A stretch of DNA of 64,000 nucleotides, from assembly GCF_018531465.1 (NCBI RefSeq), contig NZ_JAHDTF010000037.1, positions 1-64,000 of the forward strand. The letters run 5' to 3'. Numbering within the stretch: the stretch's first letter is position 1; each line of letters starts with the position of its first letter. This document shows, piece after piece, positions 8,865 through 17,266 of this stretch. The position numbers and the translations under genes were made by a program. The DNA is from Sphaerisporangium fuscum. GTDB taxonomy: Bacteria; Actinomycetota; Actinomycetes; Streptosporangiales; Streptosporangiaceae. The notes beneath the pieces were generated by a model. That model was not told the origin of the DNA and did no database searches. It saw nothing but the letters and a program-made list of their open reading frames with translations.

Positions 8865-9041
8865 TCAGGCCATCACCGGCAGCAGCGATCCGGGGAAGGC
8901 GGTCATCGGCTCGTCGCAGCCGTGGATGACCGGTGCGCCCACCATGGCCTGGCGGCCGGACGGCAGGCACAGCGCGGTCACCGCCTCCGCGCCGAGCCTG
9001 TCGAGCAGCACGCCGAGCGTCACCCGGCCCTGGGCGCTCAC
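8865..9041 (-). pseudogene. N-terminal stump of a PucR-type regulator
   Basis: A 58-residue frame starts with GTG overlapping the stop of the deacylase gene by 4 bases (GTGA). Its sequence, VTLGVLLDRLGAEAVTALCL...VGAPVIHGCDEP...FPGSLLPVMA, resembles the N-terminal domain of PucR purine-catabolism-type regulators up to the point where they read PG(D/A)LLLAVG, and then stops. A whole PucR protein has more than 400 residues, and the protease gene occupies the space the rest would need. It is therefore a truncated remnant; a small functional protein cannot be excluded. The family call rests on motif recall only. Confidence 0.6.
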
Positions 9042-10588
9042 TCCTGCCCCCGGCGCAGGAGGCGTCCGTGCCGGCCGCCGGTGAACTCGCCGCCGTCGAT
9101 CACCATCCGGCCGCCCAGGAGCACGTGGGTGACGCCGGCCGGCCGTGTCGCGGGCTCGTCGTAGGTGCCGTCGTGGCGGATGGCCGCGGGGTCGAACACG
9201 CACACGTCGGCGACCGCTCCCCTGCCCAGCCAGCCCCGGTCGGCCAGGCCGAACTGGGCCGCGGTGGCCGAGCCGACCTTGCGGATCGCCTCGGCCATCG
9301 GCACGACCCCGCGCTCGCGCACGTACTCGCCGAGGAAGGTGGGGAAGGTGCCGTACGTGCGCGGATGGTTCGGTCCGGCGGGCGGTCCGCCGTCGGAGCC
9401 GATCGACACGAGGGGGTGCCGCATGATCCGGGTGACGTCGTCGTCGTGCATCGTGTGGAAGACACCGTCGGCGCGCGGGTCGGCCATGATCAGGTCGCAC
9501 AGCGCGTCCCAGGGGTCGCGGCCGTCCAGCAGGTCGGCGAGCCTGCGGCCGGTGACCGCGGCGGAGGCGTGCCGGAGGAGGTGCACGTCCTCGGGGTGCG
9601 CCTCCCGCCACAGGCCGACGCCGGTCGTGCGCTCCGGGTCCTCGGCCAGCGCGCGCAGCGCCCGCCGTTCTTCCGGGTCGGCCAGCCTTTTGACCAGCTC
9701 CTCCTCGCCGCCTTCGCAGGCCGCGGGTGGCAGCAGCGCGACCAGTAGGGTGGAGAACGCCCGGTACGGGTAGACGTCGGCCCGCACGTCCACTCCCCTG
9801 GCCCGGGCGGCGGTCAGCTTGTCCAGCAACATGGCCGACGAGCCGTGCACGGCCCGGCCCGACGCCTTGCAGTGGGAGATCTGCAGCCGCACCCCGGCCG
9901 CCACCGCCACCTCCACGGCCTCGTCCAGCGCGCCGGCCAGCCCTTCGCTCTCGCTGCGCAGGTGGGTGGCGTAGACGAGGTTCCAGCGCCGGGCGGCGCG
10001 GGCCAGCGCGACGAGCTCGGCGGTGCCGGCGTAGGCGCCGGGCACGTACTCCAGGCCGCTGGACAGCCCGCACGCGCCCGCGGCGAACGCCTCCTCCGCC
10101 AGCTCGGTCATCCGTTCCAGCGCGCCGGGCGGCAGGCCGGCGTCCATGCCGCAGGCGGCGCTCCGCAGCGTGTTGTGGCCCACGAGCACGGCGAGGTTGT
10201 TGGTCGTGCCCTCCTGTTCCACCGCGTCGAGGTAGCCGCCGAAGGTGGCGAAGCTCCGATCGCCGAGGATCTCGGGCGTGAGGCCCGCCGACTCCGCGCC
10301 GGCGGGTCCGCAGGAGAAGCCGCAGTTCCCGACGATCTCGGTGGTCACGCCCTGCCGGAGCTTGAACGGCTGCGCCCCCGCCATGAACGGCACGGTGTCG
10401 GAATGACTGTGCGGGTCGATGAAACCCGGCGCGACGACCAGGCCGTCCACGTCGACCACGCGGGCCGCCCGCCCGAGGTGGCGGCCGGTCGCGGTGACGC
10501 GCCCGCCGTCGACGGCCACGTCCGCGGTACGGCCGGGCGAGCCGAACCCGTCGTGCAGGGTGCCGCCGCGCAGGATGAGGTCGTGCAT
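9038..10588 (-). CDS. N-acyl-D-amino-acid deacylase (D-aminoacylase family amidohydrolase)
   Basis: 516 residues, the usual family length. The N-terminal beta strands and metal motif PGFIDPHSHSD (His60, His62) are followed by VTTEIVGNCGFS, TNNLAVLVGHNTLR, QISHCKASGR and a C-terminal FDPAAIRHDGTY...GVTHVLLGG, the typical D-aminoacylase/amidohydrolase order. The enzyme removes the acyl group from N-acyl-D-amino acids; dipeptidase-like relatives act on D-residue peptides. It lies 39 bases after the oligopeptide ABC ATPase and ends in a 4-base overlap with the PucR stump. Its place in the operon predicts that the imported substrate is an N-acylated or peptide-bound D-amino acid, possibly from peptidoglycan. 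Confidence 0.88.
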   Translation of the reverse strand: MHDLILRGGTLHDGFGSPGRTADVAVDGGRVTATGRHLGRAARVVDVDGLVVAPGFIDPHSHSDTVPFMAGAQPFKLRQGVTTEIVGNCGFSCGPAGAESAGLTPEILGDRSFATFGGYLDAVEQEGTTNNLAVLVGHNTLRSAACGMDAGLPPGALERMTELAEEAFAAGACGLSSGLEYVPGAYAGTAELVALARAARRWNLVYATHLRSESEGLAGALDEAVEVAVAAGVRLQISHCKASGRAVHGSSAMLLDKLTAARARGVDVRADVYPYRAFSTLLVALLPPAACEGGEEELVKRLADPEERRALRALAEDPERTTGVGLWREAHPEDVHLLRHASAAVTGRRLADLLDGRDPWDALCDLIMADPRADGVFHTMHDDDVTRIMRHPLVSIGSDGGPPAGPNHPRTYGTFPTFLGEYVRERGVVPMAEAIRKVGSATAAQFGLADRGWLGRGAVADVCVFDPAAIRHDGTYDEPATRPAGVTHVLLGGRMVIDGGEFTGGRHGRLLRRGQE

Positions 10589-10627
10589 GGAGTTGTGCCT
10601 TTCCCGGTACGAGGTTCGTGGGTCATG

Positions 10628-12376
10628 TCAGCGGACGGCGGACACCAGGCGCCTGGTGTAGTCGTGGGCGGGGGCGTCCAGGACCGTCGAGGTGGTCCCC
10701 TCCTCCACGACCGCGCCCTTCAGCAGCACGACGGTCCTGGCGGCGACCTGGCGGACGACCGCCAGGTCGTGGGTGATGAACAACATCCCGGTGCCCAGGT
10801 CCCGGCCGATGCCGCGCAGCAGTTCGAGCACGTGCGCCTGCACCGACACGTCCAGGGAGGCGACGGGCTCGTCGCAGATCAGCAGCGCGGGCCGGACGGC
10901 CAGGGCCCGGGCGATGGCGACGCGCTGGCGTTCGCCGCCGGACAGCGCCTTGGGGCGGCGGGCGGCGTACGCGGCGGGCAGGCCGACGAGCTCCAGCAGC
11001 TCGGCCACGCCGATCCGGTCGCCGGGCGCGGCCCTGGCGCTCGCCTCGGCCAGCGCCGCGCCGACGGTCATGGCGGGGTTGAGCGAGGTGGAGGGGTCCT
11101 GGAAGACGCACTGGACGAGCCGGTGCACGCGGGCGCGCTCGCGCGGCTCCAGGGCGGCGCGGTCGGTGACGTCGAGGCCGGCGAGCCGGATCCGGCCGCC
11201 GTCGGGGGTGAGGAGGCCGAGCACCGACCGGGCCAGCGTGGTCTTGCCCGAGCCGGACTCCCCCACCAGGCCGACGGTCTCGCCCGGGTTCACGTGCAGG
11301 CTGACGCCGCCCAGGGCGGTGTGGGCGCCGTACCGCTTGCGCAGCCCCTCGACGCGCAGCAGCGGCTCGCCGCCGGCCGGGCCGGCGGGGGGCACGGTAG
11401 AGAGCACGGTGGGGGTCGCGGCGGGGAGTACGGTCTCGGGCAGCGGCGGGCGGGCGGTCCCGGCGGTGTCGTGGACGCAGGCGGTCAGCCGGTCGCGGCC
11501 GATCGGGCGCAACGGCGGCCTGGCCTCGGTGCAGGCGGCCGCGACCCGGTCGCAGCGGGTGGCGAACGCGCATACGCCGGCCACCTCGTCCGCCTGCGGC
11601 ACGGCGCCGGGGATGCCCACCAGGCGCTCCATCGCGCGCTCGACCGACGGCAGCGCGCCCAGCAGCCCCGACGTGTACGGGTGCGCGGGCGCCGCGGCCA
11701 GCTCCGCGCCCGGCCCCTGCTCGACGACGCGCCCGGCGTACATCACGGCGACCCGGTCGCAGACCGCGAACGCCACACGCAGATCGTGCGTGATGAGCAG
11801 CACGCCCATGCCGCGGGCCTCCTGCACGCGGCGCAGCAGCGCCAGGATCTCGTGCTGGGTGGTGGCGTCGAGCGCGGTGGTGGGCTCGTCGGCGACGAGC
11901 AGGTCGGGGTCGCCGGCCAGCGCGGCGGCCAGGGCGACGCGCTGCCGCATGCCTCCCGAGAGCTGGAACGGGTGGCGCCCGGCCACGGCGGGGTCGTCGA
12001 TGCCGACCTCGGCCAGCCTGCGGGCGATCTCCTGCCGGGACGTCCGGCCGGGCAGGGTCTCGGCGATGTGCGCGCCGGCCGTGCGCAGCGGGTTGAGCAT
12101 GGTGAAGGGGTCCTGCATGAGCAGCGAGATCCGCCGCCCGCGCACGCCGCGCAGCAGCCGCTCGGAGGCGCCCACGATCTGCGCGCCGCCGACCTCGACC
12201 GACCCCTCGGCGCGCAGGCCGCGCGGCAGCAGGCCCACCAGGGCGCGGGCGGTCAGCGACTTGCCGCTGCCGGACTCGCCGACCAGCCCGACGGTCTCGC
12301 CCGAGGCGACCGCCAGGTCCACGCCGTCCACCAGCACCCGGTCGCCGACGACCCGCAGCCCGCGTGTCTCAAGCAT
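10628..12376 (-). CDS. Oligopeptide ABC transporter, double ATPase (DppD-DppF fusion)
   Basis: 582 residues with two complete ABC ATPase halves. Walker A is GESGSGKS at 33-40 and GESGSGKT at about residue 375. Signatures are LSGGMRQR and LSGGERQR; Walker B segments are LLVADEPT and LLICDEPV. The oligopeptide-type C-terminal Cys motif is visible after the first half (GVCAFATRC). Fused DppD/DppF proteins are common in actinomycetes and power a two-permease peptide transporter. The start overlaps the upstream permease gene by 8 bases, so translation is probably coupled. Confidence 0.94.
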   Translation of the reverse strand: MLETRGLRVVGDRVLVDGVDLAVASGETVGLVGESGSGKSLTARALVGLLPRGLRAEGSVEVGGAQIVGASERLLRGVRGRRISLLMQDPFTMLNPLRTAGAHIAETLPGRTSRQEIARRLAEVGIDDPAVAGRHPFQLSGGMRQRVALAAALAGDPDLLVADEPTTALDATTQHEILALLRRVQEARGMGVLLITHDLRVAFAVCDRVAVMYAGRVVEQGPGAELAAAPAHPYTSGLLGALPSVERAMERLVGIPGAVPQADEVAGVCAFATRCDRVAAACTEARPPLRPIGRDRLTACVHDTAGTARPPLPETVLPAATPTVLSTVPPAGPAGGEPLLRVEGLRKRYGAHTALGGVSLHVNPGETVGLVGESGSGKTTLARSVLGLLTPDGGRIRLAGLDVTDRAALEPRERARVHRLVQCVFQDPSTSLNPAMTVGAALAEASARAAPGDRIGVAELLELVGLPAAYAARRPKALSGGERQRVAIARALAVRPALLICDEPVASLDVSVQAHVLELLRGIGRDLGTGMLFITHDLAVVRQVAARTVVLLKGAVVEEGTTSTVLDAPAHDYTRRLVSAVR

Positions 12377-13226
12377 CGGAGAGCCTCTCGAAGAGCTGGT
12401 CGCCCAGCAGGGTGGCGGCGGTGGCGGCGATGGTGACCAGCGCGGCGGGCACCACCGCGGCCCACGGGTTGAGGTCGAGCAGGCCGCGGTTCTCCTCGAT
12501 CATCAGTCCCCAGCCGGGCGTGCCGGCGGGCAGGCCGATGCCCAGGAAGGACAGACCGGACAGCGCGACCAGCGCGGCGACGAAGCTGAGCAGCGCGCCC
12601 GCCACAACCGTGGGCGCGATGTTGGGCAGCAGGTGCCTGAACATGATCCGGGTGCGGCTGAGCCCGAGCGTGCGGGCCGCCTCGGCGTAGGCCAGCTCGC
12701 GCTGGGCCATGGTGAGGCTGCGCACCACCCGGATGTCGCCGGGCGTGAACAGCACCGCCATCGCCAGCACCGCCCAGCCGATGCCGCCGCCGAGCACGCC
12801 CACCAGGACGATCAGCATGAGCAGGCCGGGCATCGCGATGAGCAGGTCGACCACGCGCATCATGACGGCGTCGATCCAGCCGCGCCGGTAGCCGGCCAGC
12901 AGCCCGAGCGAGGTGCTCATCGCGCACGTGCACAGTGCGACGACGAGCGGCCACAGCAGTGCCGAACGGGCGCCGGCCAGGCAGCGCGACAGCACGTCCC
13001 GGCCCAATTCGTCGGTGCCCGCCCAGTGCGCCCAGCCGGGCATCGTCGCGCCGAGCGTGAGGTCCTGCGCGGCCGGGTCGTAGGGCGCGATCCACGTCCC
13101 GAACAGGGCGGCGGCCGCCATCAGGGCGAGGATCCCGCCCGACAGCAGCGTCACCGGCCCCGGCCTGGTCCGGCGCAGCCGCCGCGCCCGCCCGCCGAGG
13201 CGCACGGCCCCCGGCATGACGCTCAC
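12369..13226 (-). CDS. Oligopeptide ABC transporter permease (DppC type)
   Basis: 285 residues from GTG 13226; an ATG nine bases further in is an alternative start. The N-terminal membrane segment and WIAPYDP...GTDELGRDVLSR pattern mark DppC/OppC proteins, and EAARTLGLSRTRIMFRHLLPN is the EAA loop that contacts the ATPase. It has about six membrane helices. It overlaps the DppB-type gene upstream by 4 bases and the ATPase gene downstream by 8. Confidence 0.94.
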   Translation of the reverse strand: MSVMPGAVRLGGRARRLRRTRPGPVTLLSGGILALMAAAALFGTWIAPYDPAAQDLTLGATMPGWAHWAGTDELGRDVLSRCLAGARSALLWPLVVALCTCAMSTSLGLLAGYRRGWIDAVMMRVVDLLIAMPGLLMLIVLVGVLGGGIGWAVLAMAVLFTPGDIRVVRSLTMAQRELAYAEAARTLGLSRTRIMFRHLLPNIAPTVVAGALLSFVAALVALSGLSFLGIGLPAGTPGWGLMIEENRGLLDLNPWAAVVPAALVTIAATAATLLGDQLFERLSDA

Positions 13227-14170
13227 GCGGCCACCGCCCCATGGCGCACCCGCGGGTCCACCGCGAGGTAGGCCAGATCGATCAGCAGGTTGACGGCGAC
13301 CACCACGGCGCCTCCCATCAGGACGAGCGCCTGGACGACGGGCAGGTCCTTCTGCCCGACGGCGCTGACGAGCAGCTCGCCGACGCCGTGCAGCCCGAAG
13401 GCCCGTTCGACGAACAGCGCGCCGGTGAGGTTGGCCGCCAGCAGCAGTCCGCCGACGGTGAGGACGGGCAGCGCGGTGTTGCGCAGCGCGTACCCGAACC
13501 AGTAGCGGGCGCGGCCGACCCCGCGCGCCCGGGCGAACGTCATGTAGTCCTGGCCGGCCAGGTCCAGCGCGGCGGCCCGCATCTGCCGGACGACGACCGC
13601 CGCCTGCCCGGTGGCCAGCGCGATCACGGGCAGCGTCAGGTGCGCGACCCGCTCGGCGAACGTCTCGCCCGCGCCGAAGACGGGGAACCAGCCGAGCGTG
13701 ACGGCGAAGCCGTACAGCAGCAGGATGCTCATCGCGAACGGCGGGATCGCGAGGGCGACCAGGGCGGAGAGCGTGATGCCCCGGTCCAGCGGGCCGCCCC
13801 TGCGCATGGCGGCGGTCAGCCCGGCGGGCAGGCCCACGGCCAGGGTGAGGACGATGGCGTAGCCGGCCAGGCCGGCGGTGACCGGCAGGCGGTCGGCGAT
13901 GACGCTGGTGACGGGCTCGCGGCTGTAGAGGGAGGCGCCGAAGTCGCCGCGCGCGGCGTCGCCGAGCCAGGCGGCGTAGCGTACGGGGAGCGGGTCGTCG
14001 AGGTGGTACTGCGCGCGGACGGCGGCGCGCGACTCCGCGGTGGAGGGCCGCGGCCCGAGCAGGACCTGCTCCGGATCACCGGGGGCGAGCGCCAGCAGCG
14101 CGTAGGTGAGCACGGACAGCACGCCGAGCAGGAGCAGCGCGGCGGCCAGGCGGCGGGCGACGAAGGCCAT
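13223..14170 (-). CDS. Oligopeptide ABC transporter permease (DppB type)
   Basis: 315 residues from ATG 14170. MAFVARRLAAALLLLGVLSVLTYALLALAPGDP is the classic DppB first helix, followed by YHLDDPLPVRYAAWLGDAARGDFGAS. The EAA-like loop is MTFARARGVGRARYWFGYALRN. The ATG shares one base with the stop of the binding-protein gene (TGATG), and the 3' end overlaps the DppC gene by 4 bases, so the operon is translationally coupled throughout. Confidence 0.94.
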   Translation of the reverse strand: MAFVARRLAAALLLLGVLSVLTYALLALAPGDPEQVLLGPRPSTAESRAAVRAQYHLDDPLPVRYAAWLGDAARGDFGASLYSREPVTSVIADRLPVTAGLAGYAIVLTLAVGLPAGLTAAMRRGGPLDRGITLSALVALAIPPFAMSILLLYGFAVTLGWFPVFGAGETFAERVAHLTLPVIALATGQAAVVVRQMRAAALDLAGQDYMTFARARGVGRARYWFGYALRNTALPVLTVGGLLLAANLTGALFVERAFGLHGVGELLVSAVGQKDLPVVQALVLMGGAVVVAVNLLIDLAYLAVDPRVRHGAVAA

Positions 14171-15729
14171 CAGGCACCGGCCGCCGGGCGGATGCCGCTG
14201 AAGACGTCGGCGGTCCAGGTGCCGAACCGGCCGGTGAACCTGTCGCGCAGCGCGACGGCGGCCTCCCTGCTGTAGAGCGGCACGTACGGCACCTGGTCGG
14301 CGATCTCGGCCAGCACCTCGGTGACGGCGGCGGCGCGGTCCGCGCCCTCGTGCTTGCCGAGGTCGTCGAGCCGGGCGTCCATCTCGGGCGAGCCGTAGCC
14401 GCTGAAGTTGAAGCCCTGGGGGCCGGCCGAGGCGCGGCTGACCAGGTCGGGCAGCACCTCGCCGGGGTCGGGGGTGCCGTAGATCAGGTCGACGAGCTGC
14501 AGCGGGGTGTCCTGGTGGCTGAACATCCGCTGCCGGTACTGCTCGGTGGGCAGCGGCTGGAGGTCGAGCCTGACGCCGATCACGGCCAGGTCGGCGGCGA
14601 TGGCCTGGAGCGCTTTGACGTCGTCGCTGCCGCTGTCGTACGGCGCGGCCAGGGTGAAGCCCTGAGGGTAGGCCGATTCGGCCAGCTCGGCCTTGGCGGC
14701 GTTCACGTCGTAGGGGTAGGTGGGCAGTTTCGGCGGCGTGCCGCCGTACAGGGCGGTGATCTGCGGCTTCGGCAGCATCAGGTCGGCGATGCCGCCATGG
14801 CCACCGATCATGAGCGTGGCCAGCGCGCCGCGGTCGAGGGCGTGGGCGATGGCGCGGCGTACGTGCACGTCCTTGAGCGGGCCCTCGCGGACGCCGAGGG
14901 ACAGGTAGGCGATGTGGTCGGCCGGGTAGAAAACGGTCGTGACGCCGGGCAGGGCGCTCCACTTGCGCGTCTCGCTGACCTGGATGTCGTTGGTGCCGTC
15001 CACTTCGCCGGAGGAGACGGCCAGGCGCAGCGTCTCCGGGTCGGAGATCGCCTTGACCTCGATCCTGCGCAGCGCCGGCTTGGGCCCCCAGTACAGCTCG
15101 TTGCGCTCCAGCGTCACCCCCGAGGCGAGGGAGAACTTCGTGACCTTGAAGGGCCCGGAGCCGAGGGTGCCGACCTCGGGCGAGCCGAGGTCCTTCGGGT
15201 GCGCGGCGGCCAGCTTCTTCGGCACGATCTGCCAGGCCAGCGCGGCGGTGGCCAGGAAGGTGGGGCTGGGCTTGCGGAGGGTGACCTTCACCGTGCGCGG
15301 GCCGGTGACCTCGACCTTCTTGACCTGCGTGACGTAGCTGGCGGCCTGGGAGGTCACGGCGGGGTCGAGGTGGCGGGTCAGGGAGTAGGCGGCGTCCTCG
15401 GCGGTGACGGGCGTGCCGTCGCTGAACCTGGGGCCCTCGCGCAGGGTGAAGACGTACGTGCGCGGGTCGGGGTGGGTCCAGGAGGCGGCGATGCGCGGGA
15501 CGACCCGGCCGTCCGGGCCGATGGCCACCATCGTGTCGAGGACGGCGAACTGCACGGTCGTGGAGGCGTCGTTGAAGCCGTGGGCGATGTCGAGGCTGCT
15601 GGGGGTGTTCCCCATCGCCCAGCGGAGCGTGTCGGGGGCCGCACCGGAGCCCGGGGCTCCGGCGCAGCCCGCCGCCAGCACGAGCAGGACGCCCGTCGCG
15701 AGCCTGGCGAGCGCGGATGCGGATGTCAT
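14170..15729 (-). CDS. Oligopeptide ABC transporter substrate-binding lipoprotein (SBP_bac_5)
   Basis: 519 residues with a lipoprotein signal peptide ending LVLAAGC, so it is anchored in the membrane outside the cell. Family 5 motifs include LDTMVAIGPDGRVVPRIAASW, YVFTLREGPRFSDGTPVTAEDAAYSL and RRAIAHALDR. It captures the peptide substrate for the downstream permeases and ATPase. It is the first transport gene of the operon, 367 bases downstream of the LysR gene on the same strand. Confidence 0.93.
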   Translation of the reverse strand: MTSASALARLATGVLLVLAAGCAGAPGSGAAPDTLRWAMGNTPSSLDIAHGFNDASTTVQFAVLDTMVAIGPDGRVVPRIAASWTHPDPRTYVFTLREGPRFSDGTPVTAEDAAYSLTRHLDPAVTSQAASYVTQVKKVEVTGPRTVKVTLRKPSPTFLATAALAWQIVPKKLAAAHPKDLGSPEVGTLGSGPFKVTKFSLASGVTLERNELYWGPKPALRRIEVKAISDPETLRLAVSSGEVDGTNDIQVSETRKWSALPGVTTVFYPADHIAYLSLGVREGPLKDVHVRRAIAHALDRGALATLMIGGHGGIADLMLPKPQITALYGGTPPKLPTYPYDVNAAKAELAESAYPQGFTLAAPYDSGSDDVKALQAIAADLAVIGVRLDLQPLPTEQYRQRMFSHQDTPLQLVDLIYGTPDPGEVLPDLVSRASAGPQGFNFSGYGSPEMDARLDDLGKHEGADRAAAVTEVLAEIADQVPYVPLYSREAAVALRDRFTGRFGTWTADVFSGIRPAAGA

Positions 15730-16096
15730 GGAACCACCTCGGGGAATGAGCGGGGGGATAGTCGGACGCTAGAAGCCCGACCTCCCTCGTTCACTGACCA
15801 GGCAGCCAAACTCTGCGGGCCCCGGCTGGTGCTGCAGGCCAACACGGCCCCAGACCAGGCCGGGTGGGTCGCCGGCGGGGGCGGTGCCCGCGGGCTGGGC
15901 GGCGAAGCGCAGGCCGAACAGGCCGAAGCCGCTGAGCAGCAGGTCGCCGTCCGCGCCGAGGCGCAGGGTGAACGGACCCGCCCGCCAGGTCCCGGCGGGC
16001 GCCGCGTGACCGTGGCCTGGAACGTCAGGCCGACGCGCAGCACCCCCTCGGGCCATCCGCGCCAGGACCGGAGGCCGAGCGTATCGGCGGGCCCCC
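15730..16096 (-). other. 367-base gap between LysR and the ABC operon; possible decayed coding sequence
   Basis: No intact gene is seen. On the minus strand two frames carry protein-like stretches that would join by a one-base shift: LRSWRGWPEGVLRVGLTFQATVTR and then GPFTLRLGADGDLLLSGFGLFGLRFA. Neither has a convincing start. This could be a gene fragment; the operon promoter and a LysR site must also lie here. Confidence 0.3.
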
Positions 16097-17050
16097 TCAC
16101 CCCGGCGGCAGCAGGCCGGTGTGGCGGGCCCGCCAGGCGGTGTAGACCGGGCGGCCGGACAGCGCCTCCTGGTGGGCCTGCCTGGCCAGGGTCGCCATCT
16201 CCTCGGCACGGTGCGCCAGCGAGCCGTCCCTGCGCCAGGCGATCAGGTGCCTCGTCCACAGCGGCGCCCCGGCCAGCGGGCGCACGACGATGCCGTCCCC
16301 GGGCGTGAACGTGGCCTGGCAGGGCGACACGGCCTGCCCTTGCGCGATCAGGACGCGGATCATCGGCACCTCGGTCATGATGTGCCGCACCTTCGGCGTG
16401 AACCCCTCGTCCTGGCAGGCGGCGACGAAGCACTCCGGCCAGCCCGCGCCGTCGGGCGGCGACAGGACCCAGTGGTCGCCGGCCAGCCGCGCCAGCGGCA
16501 CCTCCTCCAGACCGGCCAGCGGGTGGCCGGCGGCCATCGCGACGAAGACCGGCTCCATGCCCACCAGGTGCACCCCCACCGAGGCGGGGACGGGCAGCTC
16601 GTGCCCGGGGTAGTCGAGCAGGGTCGCGGCGTCCAGCCGGCGGGTGGCGAGCAGGTCCATCAGCAGGCGGGGCGAATGCTCGGTGTGCACGGTGACCGCC
16701 ACGCCCGGAACCTCGAACAGCCGCCGCAGCAGGCCGCTGAGCACGGGGTTGGCGTAGCCGCCGACGCGGGCGGCGCTCGGGTACCCGGCGGCCTGCGGGG
16801 CGCCCGTCATCAGCTCGTCCACGATCTGCACGGCCGACCTGGCCCGGATGAGCACGAACCGGCCGAACGGCGTGGGCGTCACGCCGAGCCGGCTGCGCCG
16901 GAAGATCTGCCCGCCGAGCGCGGACTCGATCCGCTGCAGCTGGGCGGTCAGGGCCGGCTGGGAGACGCCGAGGGCGGCCGCCGCCTTGCTCAGGCTGCCC
17001 GCGTCGGAGATCTCACATAACGCCCGCAGATGTCGTAGCTCCAACTGCAT
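16097..17050 (-). CDS. LysR family transcriptional regulator
   Basis: 317 residues. The N-terminal winged helix is typical (LRHLRALCEISDAGSLSKAAAALGVSQPALTAQLQRIE) and the rest is a LysR effector-binding domain. It lies upstream of the peptide transporter and deacylase operon on the same strand rather than divergent from it, which is less usual for LysR regulators. Control of that operon is inferred from position. An imperfect 20-base palindrome at 17121-17140 is its most obvious upstream site. Confidence 0.92.
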   Translation of the reverse strand: MQLELRHLRALCEISDAGSLSKAAAALGVSQPALTAQLQRIESALGGQIFRRSRLGVTPTPFGRFVLIRARSAVQIVDELMTGAPQAAGYPSAARVGGYANPVLSGLLRRLFEVPGVAVTVHTEHSPRLLMDLLATRRLDAATLLDYPGHELPVPASVGVHLVGMEPVFVAMAAGHPLAGLEEVPLARLAGDHWVLSPPDGAGWPECFVAACQDEGFTPKVRHIMTEVPMIRVLIAQGQAVSPCQATFTPGDGIVVRPLAGAPLWTRHLIAWRRDGSLAHRAEEMATLARQAHQEALSGRPVYTAWRARHTGLLPPG

Positions 17051-17120
17051 GCGGCAAATCTAGCCGGACGGGATCCGGCGGCCGGCCCCCGCACATGCGT
17101 CTCGCCGCCCATCCCGAACG

Positions 17121-17140
17121 CATATAACCCGGGTCTTATG
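17121..17140. promoter_or_regulatory. Imperfect 20-base palindrome between LysR and M64 peptidase genes
   Basis: CATATAACCC followed by GGGTCTTATG; eight of ten arm positions pair, with the perfect core ACCCGGGT at 17127-17134. It sits between the divergent LysR and peptidase genes and could bind the LysR protein. Confidence 0.35.
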
Positions 17141-17266
17141 TCCCCCTGTGAGCTGCGGCTGACCGGCCGGCGTTCCCGTGCCCCGCCGGCTCGACACCAC
17201 CGCGTTATCGTTTCGCGACTCGGCATCCCCAAGAATCTGCGCAAATCCCCCTAACAGGAGAAACAC

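Noticed and set aside
9845..13271. Long plus-strand frames opposite the peptide ABC transporter operon
   Set aside because: They are shadows of the transporter genes; no start site or domain supports them.
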